Notes under the pieces: model-generated | The model's database searches: none | What the model saw: only the letters and a program-made list of their open reading frames with translations | What the model was told of the DNA's origin: nothing | Made by a program: the position numbers and the translations under genes | Source: a virus | Virus record (IMG/VR): IMGVR_UViG_3300042885_001483 | Coordinates: 1-25,017 of that record | Reading direction: 5' to 3' (one strand) | Length of the DNA: 25,017 nucleotides | Shown here: positions 7,165 through 14,443 of the stretch, piece by piece | Layout: every line of letters begins with the position of its first letter | How positions within the stretch are numbered: the stretch's first letter is position 1

Positions 7165-7942
7165 TTGCTTTGCGCATCGAACGATTCACTTTGTCATTGA
7201 TCTTCGTCAACGACGTGGACAACGCCTTCCGCAGCCGCCCTGCAGCCACTTGGAGCGCAAGATTGATTCCGGTGTAGGTGGAAACCTCTTCGATGTAATC
7301 GAGATTGTTGATGAGCGTGACCGAAGCCTTGTCGCCGGTCTTTACGGTGGCTGTCCCAGGGGAAAGCTTGTGACGGGTCACCCATTGAACGGATCCACGA
7401 ACCCGACCGCCGATGGCCTTCGCCGCATTGATCCAGGTGCCTTTGGCAAAGCCGACGCGCTTCTGAATCTTGGCGATGTAGGTATCGAGCGCCTTGCTGC
7501 TTGTGACGATCTGCTTGGGTTTGTCGCCACCCAGTTGCCCCCACTTGTGAAGCTTTGGATCGAGACGCCCGACGGTTAGATCCTTCCAGCCGGAGCTCGA
7601 CGACCGAAGCGCAGTTTCCGCCCTGGAGAATCGCCGGTTCTGGATGTTCGACCAAAACCTGTCTGCCGCTCCCGGGTCGGACTTGCGGATTTCCTCGAAG
7701 GCGGCGGAAGGCAGAGCGAACACGCCGCTGATGTCCTTGGCCACCGCACGCTCGCCCAACTTTTTTGCCTTCTCCAAGAATCCAAACGGCCGCGTATTGC
7801 GTGCCAGTTCGACGGCGAGTCCGCGGGCTTCCTGCTTCACCAGGGATTCCATGGTGCGGCCCACCTTTTCCGGATAGCGATTGAGCAACCTCGCCACGTC
7901 GCTGCCGCCCTTCATCTTGGCAGTAAAACGCACGTCACTCAT
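7160..7942 (-). CDS. Probable minor tail protein Z-like
   Basis: 260 residues from the ATG at 7942 (MSDVRFTAKMKGGSDVARLL); the open frame extends 55 codons upstream but that part lies antiparallel to nothing useful and inside the preceding gene. The N-terminus (KGGSDVARLLNRYPEKVGRTMESLVKQ) resembles the opening helix of Z/HK97-gp10-type head-tail proteins. It is strongly basic and ends KVNRSMRKAS. The start overlaps the preceding gene by eight bases. In lambda, gpZ is needed to attach tails correctly to heads. Confidence 0.62.
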   Translation of the reverse strand: MSDVRFTAKMKGGSDVARLLNRYPEKVGRTMESLVKQEARGLAVELARNTRPFGFLEKAKKLGERAVAKDISGVFALPSAAFEEIRKSDPGAADRFWSNIQNRRFSRAETALRSSSSGWKDLTVGRLDPKLHKWGQLGGDKPKQIVTSSKALDTYIAKIQKRVGFAKGTWINAAKAIGGRVRGSVQWVTRHKLSPGTATVKTGDKASVTLINNLDYIEEVSTYTGINLALQVAAGRLRKALSTSLTKINDKVNRSMRKAS

Positions 7943-8246
7943 CGGTGGTGGAGAGGCTGAGGATGAGCAAGGGCGAGCGCGGATGACTGGAAACCTGCGA
8001 GATCCGGTATTCGGAACCGTCCACCTCGATGCGTTCACCGAACTTGGGCAGTGGTCCTGCGAAGGCCAATTTCGGCACGCGCAGGCTGAGATCGGGAGAA
8101 TCAACAAATCCCCCCATGTCGATCTGCTGTTCGCGCTTCACCCGGCTTACAAGCACGAGCAGGTCGATGCCCTTCCACCGCGCTTTCACTCCATGCTCTG
8201 ATAGAAGCTGCCGTAGGTCAGCGAGGATTTCCGATTCTAGGCTCAT
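7935..8246 (-). CDS. Probable head-tail joining protein (FII-like)
   Basis: 103 residues, ATG start. The C-terminal half has FGERIEVDGSEYRISQVSS followed by a strand PLLILSLS, the pattern of the small beta-barrel head-tail attachment proteins such as lambda gpFII (about 117 residues). Its position directly after head genes and before Z-like and U-like genes supports this. The gene begins just after a strong terminator and carries a TTTGAC variant of the start motif 14 nt upstream. Confidence 0.65.
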   Translation of the reverse strand: MSLESEILADLRQLLSEHGVKARWKGIDLLVLVSRVKREQQIDMGGFVDSPDLSLRVPKLAFAGPLPKFGERIEVDGSEYRISQVSSHPRSPLLILSLSTTDE

Positions 8247-8260
8247 GCCAATGCTGCGCT

Positions 8261-8266
8261 GTCAAA
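8261..8266 (-). promoter_or_regulatory. Start-associated motif variant TTTGAC, site f
   Basis: 14 nt before the ATG at 8246. The T run of the terminator merges into the motif (ATTTTTGACAGC), so transcript end and start signal abut. Confidence 0.5.
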
Positions 8267-8304
8267 AATGAAACACCCTCTCCCGATTTCCCGAGAGAGG
8301 GTGT
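8264..8304 (-). terminator. Strong intrinsic terminator after the head genes
   Basis: Stem ACACCCTCTC / GAGAGGGTGT (10 bp perfect, 8295-8304 with 8273-8282), extended by a TCGG-GAAA-TCGG top that can form a GNRA-type tetraloop with two G-U pairs. A T-rich stretch TTCATTTTT follows on the minus strand. It lies 31 bp after the stop of the 171-residue head gene. Confidence 0.85.
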
Positions 8305-8334
8305 CCCATGAACCACATCCGCCGATGTTGGAGA

Positions 8335-8850
8335 TCAGGAGTATTCGCCTGCCACCAGATTGATGCGGCAGGCTGCGGTGCCATCGAGTTCGATGAGGGC
8401 GGGCCCCTCGTTCGCGGCGAAGACCGTGGGAGCGTTGACTTCTTTGGTCGCGGCACCGACCGGCACCTGGCCGCGAGTCGCCATGAGCGAGACCGTGTCA
8501 CCGGAGGCCAGTGCAAGGCCGAGGTTGGCGCTCAGGGTGATCGTGCCGGCCACAGCATCGACCGAGGAAATGACTCCACGCACGCCGGTTCCGGTGGCAT
8601 TGGAGAACAGAACCACCACATCGTTCGCAGCGGCACCGATGTAAGGAGGCGCGTTGATGACGGTCTGGTTGGCAGCACTGGCGGCCGTGACGGTTGTCAC
8701 TCGCGACTGCGAGCGGAAGGTCAGGAACGATGCCGCCTTGTCGGAGGTGGCGCTCGCATACTGGACACGGACACGGTCGAATCCGCTGGCGGGGACGACT
8801 ACATGGCTGAGAGTGGATCCGGCATTGCCGGTAAAGCTAAAAGGAATCAT
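8335..8850 (-). CDS. Probable capsid accessory/decoration protein
   Basis: 171 residues, ATG start. It is rich in Ala, Thr, Val, Gly and Ser with almost no Lys, and made of beta-type segments (SHVVVPASGFDRVRVQY, NDVVVLFSNATG, GTITLSANLG). No catalytic motif is seen. It follows the major capsid gene and precedes the terminator and head-tail joining gene, where lambda-like phages keep decoration or head completion proteins. The specific role is a guess. The leader before its ATG contains TCTAACCAACATC and no Shine-Dalgarno sequence or GTTGAC. Confidence 0.65.
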   Translation of the reverse strand: MIPFSFTGNAGSTLSHVVVPASGFDRVRVQYASATSDKAASFLTFRSQSRVTTVTAASAANQTVINAPPYIGAAANDVVVLFSNATGTGVRGVISSVDAVAGTITLSANLGLALASGDTVSLMATRGQVPVGAATKEVNAPTVFAANEGPALIELDGTAACRINLVAGEYS

Positions 8851-8883
8851 GGCGATGTTTTGCTAGATGTTGGTTAGAATGGC

Positions 8884-9777
8884 TCAGGCTTTGACGAGGC
8901 GCTTGAGGGCGTCGCTCTTGCCCAACGTGAAGCCGTAGAGGCACTCGATGGTGACGAACACCTTGTTGGCACGGGTGTCGGTGAATCGCAGGTAGCCGAA
9001 GGTCATGCCGGTCTGCGGGTCGGTGACAGCACCGGCTTGCTGGTATTCGGCGACGGGCTGAAGGTAGCGCATCGCCACGGCAACCGCGCTCGGGTGAACC
9101 GCAAATCCAACAAGCTTTTCCGCATGGTCGGCCGGGATGACCACCGTTTCGTGGAGATCGAATCCGGCGAGGCGCTTGATGAGACCCTCGGTGACGCCGG
9201 GGGCGCTGAGGTTCAGGTTGAAGCTCTTGGCCACCACGTCGTCAGCAAGCAGGTTGGTGTAGTAACCAGCGTCGAGCACGAGCGAGCGAGGCGCGGCAGG
9301 CATCTTCGCCTCCCCGCACTTCTCGCGGGCTTCAAGGACCTTCTTGTAATTGAAGTTGGTCGCAGCAACAGCGGCGAGTGGAGCACCGAAGTTCGCCTGG
9401 GTGATGACCGACATGATGTCGAGCAGCACATCCTGGGCGAGTTGTTGGGCAGCTCCAGCCACCAAAGTGTCGAGCAGGTCCATTGCGGTTTCAGACGCCT
9501 CGCGGGCGGTGACGTGGACCGTCTTGAACTTGTGACGGTTGAGCGTCACCGGGATGGTGGTGACGGTCGAATCGGCGTTGGCGGTGTAGTCCCCGGCGAA
9601 GTCGCTCGAACCGGTGGGAGCGCCGACCAGCGGGACGCGGACGGTGTCGCCCTTGTCGGCCTGCTGAGGGCCGAAGTTGGTGGAGAAAGAGGACACGGGC
9701 ATCAGGTTCGCCATGAAGGGCATTAGCGCCTTCTGGGCGACCTTGATGTCTTTGACGTTAGTGAGAGTGTTGGGCAT
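8884..9777 (-). CDS. Major capsid protein
   Basis: 297 residues, ATG start nine bases after the protease/scaffold stop. The sequence has features common in HK97-fold or P22-like coat proteins: an N-terminal helix, a GDTVRVPLVG strand, a long central helix (ASETAMDLLDTLVAGAAQQLAQDVLLDI), and a C-terminal region with DPQTGMTFGYLRFTDTRANKVFVTIECLYGF. It lies directly after protease and scaffold, the universal place for the capsid gene. No HK97-type N-terminal delta domain is evident, which agrees with a separately made scaffold. Confidence 0.85.
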   Translation of the reverse strand: MPNTLTNVKDIKVAQKALMPFMANLMPVSSFSTNFGPQQADKGDTVRVPLVGAPTGSSDFAGDYTANADSTVTTIPVTLNRHKFKTVHVTAREASETAMDLLDTLVAGAAQQLAQDVLLDIMSVITQANFGAPLAAVAATNFNYKKVLEAREKCGEAKMPAAPRSLVLDAGYYTNLLADDVVAKSFNLNLSAPGVTEGLIKRLAGFDLHETVVIPADHAEKLVGFAVHPSAVAVAMRYLQPVAEYQQAGAVTDPQTGMTFGYLRFTDTRANKVFVTIECLYGFTLGKSDALKRLVKA

Positions 9778-9786
9778 GGCTGTCTA

Positions 9787-10239
9787 TCAGGCTTGGTGTT
9801 TGAGAATGAGGGCTTGTTGTTCGGGCGTGAGTTTCCGCCAGAAGGCGGTTTGCGCGGCCGGGTCGGTGATCGCGGCGAACTGCGCATGGAGGTCGGCGGC
9901 CTGGGTGGCATCGCCTGCGGGAGTGACGCGGGCTGGAAGCGTGGTGCCGGTGGATGCGACGACGCGGGCGACCTCGGTCTGGACGCGGGTGTCAAAATCG
10001 GCCTGCGACGACTGGAGGTCGGTGACCTGTTTGCGCAGCGTGGTGACATCGGCGGTTGCCGTGTCGCGTTCGGCCTTGAGCGTGTCGATTTCGGCAGTGA
10101 GCAACTCGACCTCACCTCGCAGGGAATCCGCATTGGCTGACGCCTCATTGAGAAGTTGGGTCTGTGCTTGATAATCCCGCTGAAGGTCAGAGACCTGGGT
10201 GCGGGCTTCTAGTAGTAGGTCTTCGGGAGCGGTGCTCAT
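9787..10239 (-). CDS. Nested scaffold protein (lambda Nu3-like), in-frame internal start
   Basis: The last 150 codons of the protease gene can be read from an internal ATG at 10239 (MSTAPEDLLLEARTQV). This part is separate in character from the protease: a long coiled-coil-like stretch (about residues 10-90, repeated Leu with Glu, Gln, Asp) followed by a Pro/Ala linker and a helical basic C-terminus (RKLTPEQQALILKHQA) like capsid-binding tails of scaffolds. Lambda makes Nu3 in exactly this way within gene C. A GTTGAC motif stands 15 nt before this ATG although it is in the middle of an open gene, which supports real internal initiation. Confidence 0.75.
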   Translation of the reverse strand: MSTAPEDLLLEARTQVSDLQRDYQAQTQLLNEASANADSLRGEVELLTAEIDTLKAERDTATADVTTLRKQVTDLQSSQADFDTRVQTEVARVVASTGTTLPARVTPAGDATQAADLHAQFAAITDPAAQTAFWRKLTPEQQALILKHQA

Positions 10240-11058
10240 CGCCCGTGCTCCCGTGTCAACCGCCGCGTGATAGATGCGAAGACGGCGCATGGCTTCGGCA
10301 CGATCCGGGACCATGCCAGCAAGGTTGTGTCGCTGGGCCTGCTTGCCGCTGAACGTCTGGCCTTCCATCGCGTCGGCAGGAATGGCGCGTCCCCTGGCAA
10401 GCACGGCGGCATGAAACTCCCCGGCGATTTCCGCGAGGTTAGAACTGATAAGTTCGCGCTGGTCGTCAGTGAGCGGAGTGCCCGGCGCGCCCATCGCTTT
10501 GTATTTGCCGACGGAAAAGACCTCGACCTTGATGCCCGCCTTATCGAGGGCGGCACTGTTGTCGATCACCGCCTGCACGACGCCGATGGATCCGACTTGC
10601 GCGGATGGCGTGGCGTAGATGGCCCGGGCCTGGCTTGCCACCCAGTAGGCGGCAGAACACATCAGCCCCGACGAGAACGCATAGACTGGCTTTTGTTCGT
10701 TCAACGAGGCGACCGCCGCCGCGAGTTCCGGCGTGCCGGCCACGGTTCCACCAGGTGAGTCGATGTTGAGAAACACCGCCTTGATGTCGTCGCGCGCACC
10801 AGCCTCACGGAGTGCAGCGCCGATGTCCTCGGAACCGGTGGCACCAAAGAACACACGGGCGAACAGATCGGCCTTGCGAAGGATAGGACCTTCAATGGCC
10901 ACAACGCCGATGCCATCCTCGACGGATAGGAGTGAACTGGACGGCTGATGATTGGGAAGTGATCCACCGCGATCCACAAGGCCCCGCAGCGATGCGGCCA
11001 TGGATTGCAGGGCATCAGGCTGGATGAGCCACTCGCGATGATGAAGAACCGGATTCAC
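9787..11058 (-). CDS. Prohead protease, S49/SppA family, with C-terminal scaffold (lambda gpC-like)
   Basis: 423 residues, GTG start at 11058 overlapping the portal gene by 44 bases. The N-terminal 270 residues are an S49 serine peptidase: IDSPGGTV near 99-106, the nucleophile Ser in LMCSAAYW (about residue 135), the QVGSIGVV segment (about 154-161), and the GKYKAMG block with the likely catalytic Lys at 185-187. The remaining 150 residues form the scaffold described separately. In lambda-like heads, this enzyme cuts the scaffold and portal during maturation. GTTGAC lies 14 nt before the start, within the portal gene. Confidence 0.92.
   Translation of the reverse strand: MNPVLHHREWLIQPDALQSMAASLRGLVDRGGSLPNHQPSSSLLSVEDGIGVVAIEGPILRKADLFARVFFGATGSEDIGAALREAGARDDIKAVFLNIDSPGGTVAGTPELAAAVASLNEQKPVYAFSSGLMCSAAYWVASQARAIYATPSAQVGSIGVVQAVIDNSAALDKAGIKVEVFSVGKYKAMGAPGTPLTDDQRELISSNLAEIAGEFHAAVLARGRAIPADAMEGQTFSGKQAQRHNLAGMVPDRAEAMRRLRIYHAAVDTGARAMSTAPEDLLLEARTQVSDLQRDYQAQTQLLNEASANADSLRGEVELLTAEIDTLKAERDTATADVTTLRKQVTDLQSSQADFDTRVQTEVARVVASTGTTLPARVTPAGDATQAADLHAQFAAITDPAAQTAFWRKLTPEQQALILKHQA
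10255..10260 (-). promoter_or_regulatory. GTTGAC start-associated motif, site g (internal)
   Basis: In frame within the protease gene (Val-Asp of AAVDTGARAM), 15 nt before the nested scaffold ATG at 10239. Confidence 0.6.
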
Positions 11059-12475
11059 GCCCGGTCGTCGGTGTCAACGCCGAGCCGGAAGGCTTCCAGA
11101 GCATCTCGACGGGCACACCGTATTTGAGGGCGGTGTCGAGGATGAGTTTGGCATCGCTGGCGCGGCGTTCGATTTCCTCGCCGAAGTCGGCACCGAGTTC
11201 CTGGAAGTGATCGGATAGGGTCTTGAGTCCCATCTCCACGTCGGCGCGGTTCTGTTGGGCTTCGCGTCCGGCGTCCACCGTCACGCGCTTTGGAGGCACG
11301 GAGGAAATCTTCCACCATTCCGCAATAGGCGGCAGAAGTCCGCGGGCAATCGCATCGCCAATGACGTAGGCCCACACCGGGCGGATCAGGCGGCGTTCGA
11401 GGATCATCTGGCGGAACGAGAATCGACGATCCGCCTTGGCAACGATCAAGCGCACACCCGCGCCGCCGACTTTGCTCGAATCCGCAGCGAACTCGAAGGG
11501 GATCATCCCAAGCGCGGAGTCACGCCGCAGGTGTTCCAGGAAGCCGGTGAATGTGGGCGACGGACGGTTCGACTGGAAGCTGTCGAGCGATTCGTCGGGT
11601 TTGAGTGCCACGAGCTTGCCTCCGACGATGCGCTGAAGGGAGACCGGGTCACTTGGATCATTGCTAGTGCCCGCACCACCCACCACGAAGTCACCGTTAT
11701 CGTCGATCTCACCACGGGCCGTTTTGAGGACGCGGGAGACGTCGGCATTGTCCTTCACCGCATGCTTCTCCAACGCGAGGAGTTCCATTTCGTCGAGGAC
11801 GTGGTTGATGGAATGCTGGATCGTCGGATGACTGCGCACTCCCCCCGCCCATTCGGGCTCGTGGATGTGCAGGATGGCCTCGGCCGGGAGATCGCGGGTT
11901 TTGCTGCTGTCTTCCAACACCCGATAGAAAACCGGAGCGCCCCAGGTATCGAGTCCCACACCGTCGATGGTATCCTTTGATCCGTAATCATCACCAATGC
12001 GGTGGGATTCGATCAACTGGATGCGCGGTTCACCTTCAGCATCGCGGGTCTTGTGGACAAAGTATTCGCCGTCGATGTCCATGCCACGGCATACAAGCGC
12101 TTGGCATTCCTCGAACGAGAACCGGCGCGTCACCTCGCAGCGGGCCGACCACAGAGCGAAGTAGGCTTCAGCGGCACGGTTCCATTCCGGCTTGGGCGAT
12201 TGCGCCTGGACGCGGATACCGTCGCCGGTCGAGTAAATCGCCATGTTGGCGACCAGCTCCCGCATGAAGCCGCTGTTCTTGTGCATGTAGCGGGACTTCC
12301 GGACCAACTCGGTGCGGACACCCGGTGTGAGTTCATTGCGTGCGTCGGTGGGTGAAGCTCCAGGCACCATGCCACGACGTGGCGACCAGTTGGCGGCCTC
12401 AAACGGAGATCCCCACGCCTTCGGCACAAGGACGGGCGGCAACAAGCGCATCGCGATATGTTTGAGACTGGTCAT
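11015..12475 (-). CDS. Portal protein, lambda gpB family
   Basis: 486 residues from the ATG at 12475, which overlaps the gpW-like stop as ATGA; the open frame extends 30 codons further but the overlap decides the start. Features of lambda-type portals are present: an N-terminal region with RNELTPGVRTELVRKSRYMHKNSG, the VANMAIYSTGDGIRVQ strand, FEECQALVCRGMDIDGEYFV, and HIHEPEWAGGVRSHPTIQHSINHVLDEMELLALEKH near the middle. It forms the dodecameric DNA entry ring of the head. The C-terminus is Ser/Thr-rich and overlaps the protease start. Confidence 0.93.
   Translation of the reverse strand: MTSLKHIAMRLLPPVLVPKAWGSPFEAANWSPRRGMVPGASPTDARNELTPGVRTELVRKSRYMHKNSGFMRELVANMAIYSTGDGIRVQAQSPKPEWNRAAEAYFALWSARCEVTRRFSFEECQALVCRGMDIDGEYFVHKTRDAEGEPRIQLIESHRIGDDYGSKDTIDGVGLDTWGAPVFYRVLEDSSKTRDLPAEAILHIHEPEWAGGVRSHPTIQHSINHVLDEMELLALEKHAVKDNADVSRVLKTARGEIDDNGDFVVGGAGTSNDPSDPVSLQRIVGGKLVALKPDESLDSFQSNRPSPTFTGFLEHLRRDSALGMIPFEFAADSSKVGGAGVRLIVAKADRRFSFRQMILERRLIRPVWAYVIGDAIARGLLPPIAEWWKISSVPPKRVTVDAGREAQQNRADVEMGLKTLSDHFQELGADFGEEIERRASDAKLILDTALKYGVPVEMLWKPSGSALTPTTGRESGSSSSRVAHPA
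11073..11078 (-). promoter_or_regulatory. GTTGAC start-associated motif, site h
   Basis: 14 nt before the GTG of the protease gene at 11058, inside the portal reading frame (codes for part of Ala-Leu-Thr). Confidence 0.6.
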
Positions 12476-12732
12476 TTCGGGAGATAGCCGGAGACGAATG
12501 ATGCGGTGGCGATGCGGGGTTTTCCGTAGGTGGTCGGATCGAGCACACGGAGCGCGTGACCGCATTCCTCAAGCACCTGATCGACCGGCATGGTGAACTG
12601 TTTGGCGGTGGAAGTATCCGCGTCGTTCCAGTTCATGATCGTCTTGCCTTCGAGGAGCAGGTCCTTTGCCCGCTTCTGGATGGCGAGCACTTCGGAAACA
12701 GTGAATCCGGTGATGAAGAGTCCGCGAGCCAT
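12472..12732 (-). CDS. gpW-like head-tail joining protein
   Basis: 86 residues, ATG start. The sequence (FTVSEVLAIQKRAKDLLLEGKTIMNW, then TMPVDQVLEECGHALRVLDP) forms two helices around a short beta hairpin, in keeping with the small gpW family. The gene lies between lysis genes and the portal, and lambda W lies between terminase and portal. Length is close to lambda gpW (68 residues) plus a short tail. Coupled to the portal by ATGA. GTTGAC is 14 nt upstream; no Shine-Dalgarno sequence is seen. Confidence 0.68.
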   Translation of the reverse strand: MARGLFITGFTVSEVLAIQKRAKDLLLEGKTIMNWNDADTSTAKQFTMPVDQVLEECGHALRVLDPTTYGKPRIATASFVSGYLPK

Positions 12733-12746
12733 GCACGGCGGCGGGT

Positions 12747-12752
12747 GTCAAC
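12747..12752 (-). promoter_or_regulatory. GTTGAC start-associated motif, site i
   Basis: 14 nt before the ATG at 12732, two bases after the endolysin stop codon, so it is not part of that stop. Confidence 0.6.
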
Positions 12753-12754
12753 GG

Positions 12755-13333
12755 TCAGGCAATCTGTTCGCCGTTCTTCCGACGCCGACGCGCCTCCGCA
12801 AGGGTGATTCCGGTCTTGAGTTGCAGGTGTGGAGTGTCCTGTGGGCTCTTCCAGCGTCCGCCCCATTCGAGCCCGAGTTCCTCGCCGATCATTCCGCAGC
12901 GTTCCATCAGTGGGCTTTCCCATTGTGGTTTGCCGTTGGTGTCGAAGACAACGAAGTCCCAGGCCACGCCGAAGTTGTGCCACGAATAGCCGGGCATGGC
13001 GTTGGTGACCTTGGGGCCGGGCTTTGTCCGGCCTTGCGCGTAGAGACCGGCTTGATCGTCATAGCTCCGCAGCCCGCAGATCACCTTCACGTTGATTCCC
13101 TCAGCGCGGCATTTTGCCAGCCACTCGCGGGACTTCACTTGTGCGCTGGGCGTGAGGGTGGCGATGTTCGCCTCGGATCTGGGATCAATGATGGCACTGG
13201 ATGGGATGGCCGCTGGTGTGGCGGCATCAATCCCAAGTCTGGATGCCACGGCCTGAGCGGTCTGATTGCCCGGAACGCCATCGGCTGCGATTCCCAGGAA
13301 TTTCTGGATTCTTGTCCAAAGCGTCGCACTCAT
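12755..13333 (-). CDS. Endolysin: peptidoglycan L,D-peptidase, M15 family
   Basis: 192 residues, ATG start. The N-terminus (residues 4-35, IQKFLGIAADGVPGNQTAQAV) resembles a shortened peptidoglycan-binding repeat. The catalytic part is a VanY/M15-type zinc peptidase: GLRSYDDQAGLYAQGRT near 87-103, SWHNFGVAWDF with zinc ligands His119 and Asp126, and a third ligand His169 in TPHLQL. It would cut peptide cross-links during lysis. No signal peptide is seen, so release should depend on the neighbouring membrane protein. Starts 26 bp after that gene without GTTGAC. Confidence 0.9.
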   Translation of the reverse strand: MSATLWTRIQKFLGIAADGVPGNQTAQAVASRLGIDAATPAAIPSSAIIDPRSEANIATLTPSAQVKSREWLAKCRAEGINVKVICGLRSYDDQAGLYAQGRTKPGPKVTNAMPGYSWHNFGVAWDFVVFDTNGKPQWESPLMERCGMIGEELGLEWGGRWKSPQDTPHLQLKTGITLAEARRRRKNGEQIA

Positions 13334-13359
13334 GATGGGTGGCTACTTGGGGGCCAGAC

Positions 13360-13737
13360 TCACTTGCCGGTGCGGGGCTCGACGATGATTTCAAAACGGC
13401 CATCCGGATGAACCGTGATGCGCCCGTCCTTGTTGATGAATTCACCCTGCACGGCTGGCGGCGTAGTGCAGGACACGACGAACGGAAGGGTTAGAATTGC
13501 GAGCGCAAAACCGAACAAGCCGAGGTTGAAGGACTTGTTCGGTTTGCCGTCGTCGAAGAGATCTCCAAGCACGACGACGAGTTCCTTCACGGCGAGCGCG
13601 GCGGGACCGACGGCGAGCAGGTATTTCGCGGTGGCGGGATCGAAGAGTTGGGCGATGCCGGCCAGATCGAGCGCGGCGAGAGTCGAGAGACCGGAAGCCA
13701 CTGCGGTGAGAAGTCGGAGGATGGTGACGTTGTTCAT
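13360..13737 (-). CDS. Probable holin with a second, lipobox-like membrane segment
   Basis: 125 residues, ATG start. A hydrophobic N-terminal region (about 5-27 and 38-60) and a second strong hydrophobic segment (about 72-92, LFGFALAILTLPFVVSC) suggest a small inner-membrane protein. Placement directly before the endolysin supports a holin role. The second segment ends in VVSC followed by TTPP, which looks like a lipoprotein signal (lipobox) inside the protein; the polar tail after it (GEFINKDGRITVHPDG) would then be periplasmic, like a short outer spanin. The holin call is by context. GTTGAC is 17 nt upstream with a GGGGAG Shine-Dalgarno-like run. Confidence 0.7.
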   Translation of the reverse strand: MNNVTILRLLTAVASGLSTLAALDLAGIAQLFDPATAKYLLAVGPAALAVKELVVVLGDLFDDGKPNKSFNLGLFGFALAILTLPFVVSCTTPPAVQGEFINKDGRITVHPDGRFEIIVEPRTGK

Positions 13738-13754
13738 GACTCCCCGTCGGAGCT

Positions 13755-13760
13755 GTCAAC
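13755..13760 (-). promoter_or_regulatory. GTTGAC start-associated motif, site j
   Basis: 17 nt before the ATG at 13737. The leader between has CTCC and GGAG that can pair, with GAC/GTC outside, again a hairpin at a 17-nt site. Confidence 0.55.
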
Positions 13761-13774
13761 GGGCACTGCCGCTT

Positions 13775-14443
13775 TCAAATTCCCAAAGGCAACTGGGCTG
13801 GTGCAATGAGCCGATTGCCCTTCCGAATATTTTCAGCTGCCCAGCACGGTCGGAGGTTCAGATAGTTAAAGCAGACAGACTGCTGCCTAGGATCGGTTAG
13901 ATCAAACTTCGAGCAGGGAATGATGTGGTCGATGTGCCAATCGCCATAGTTTCCCCAGGACATGCCACGCTTGAACTGCTTTTCAAGGTGTCGGCAGAGT
14001 TCAGAAATACTTGCACCTGTCAGTTCAATGGCGGATTTGTTTCTCTTGCATCTGCTTGCCCTGACCAAGTCAGCCAACCTCGCTCGGAGGTGACTTTTGA
14101 TTGCAAATTCAGGATCGGACTTTTTCCGTTTCCGCGCGTGTTCCCGCTGCTGCTGTCTTAGTTTCAATCTCGATTCTTCGTCTTGAACGCGTTTTCGATA
14201 GGCTCGCAAGGAAGCTTCACGAACTTTTTCACGGCCCTCAGCGGCTTGAACCAGACGGTGATAGTAATCCCTCCCGACCTTCCTGCGCTTATCGTCGAAC
14301 TGTGTTCCGTCGTTTCGCCTTTTGCGGGCGTATTGCTTGGAGTATTCGGCCTGCCGCTTTGCCCACTCGGGATCGTCCCTGCGTTTTCCCTTTCGCCATT
14401 CACGAAGTCGATTGTTTTTCTTCTCGCGCTGTTCGGGAGTCAC
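13775..14443 (-). CDS. HNH endonuclease next to terminase
   Basis: 222 residues, GTG start. The C-terminal third carries the HNH core: WHIDHIIPCSKFDL (His170, Asp172, His173), then NYLNLRP and WAAENIRKG. The N-terminal 120 residues are very rich in Arg, Lys, Gln and Glu, likely a helical DNA-binding arm. Base composition is visibly lower in G+C than in flanking genes. It overlaps the terminase gene by 44 bases. HNH proteins beside terminase assist packaging in some cos phages (HK97 gp74 is the studied case); a free-standing homing-type nuclease is the alternative. Confidence 0.85.
   Translation of the reverse strand: MTPEQREKKNNRLREWRKGKRRDDPEWAKRQAEYSKQYARKRRNDGTQFDDKRRKVGRDYYHRLVQAAEGREKVREASLRAYRKRVQDEESRLKLRQQQREHARKRKKSDPEFAIKSHLRARLADLVRASRCKRNKSAIELTGASISELCRHLEKQFKRGMSWGNYGDWHIDHIIPCSKFDLTDPRQQSVCFNYLNLRPCWAAENIRKGNRLIAPAQLPLGI

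Noticed and set aside
7206-7211. Further GTTGAC copy inside the Z-like gene
   Set aside because: No start codon at 14-17 nt downstream that opens a useful frame; taken as a chance copy. The copy at 106-111 is likewise not at start spacing.
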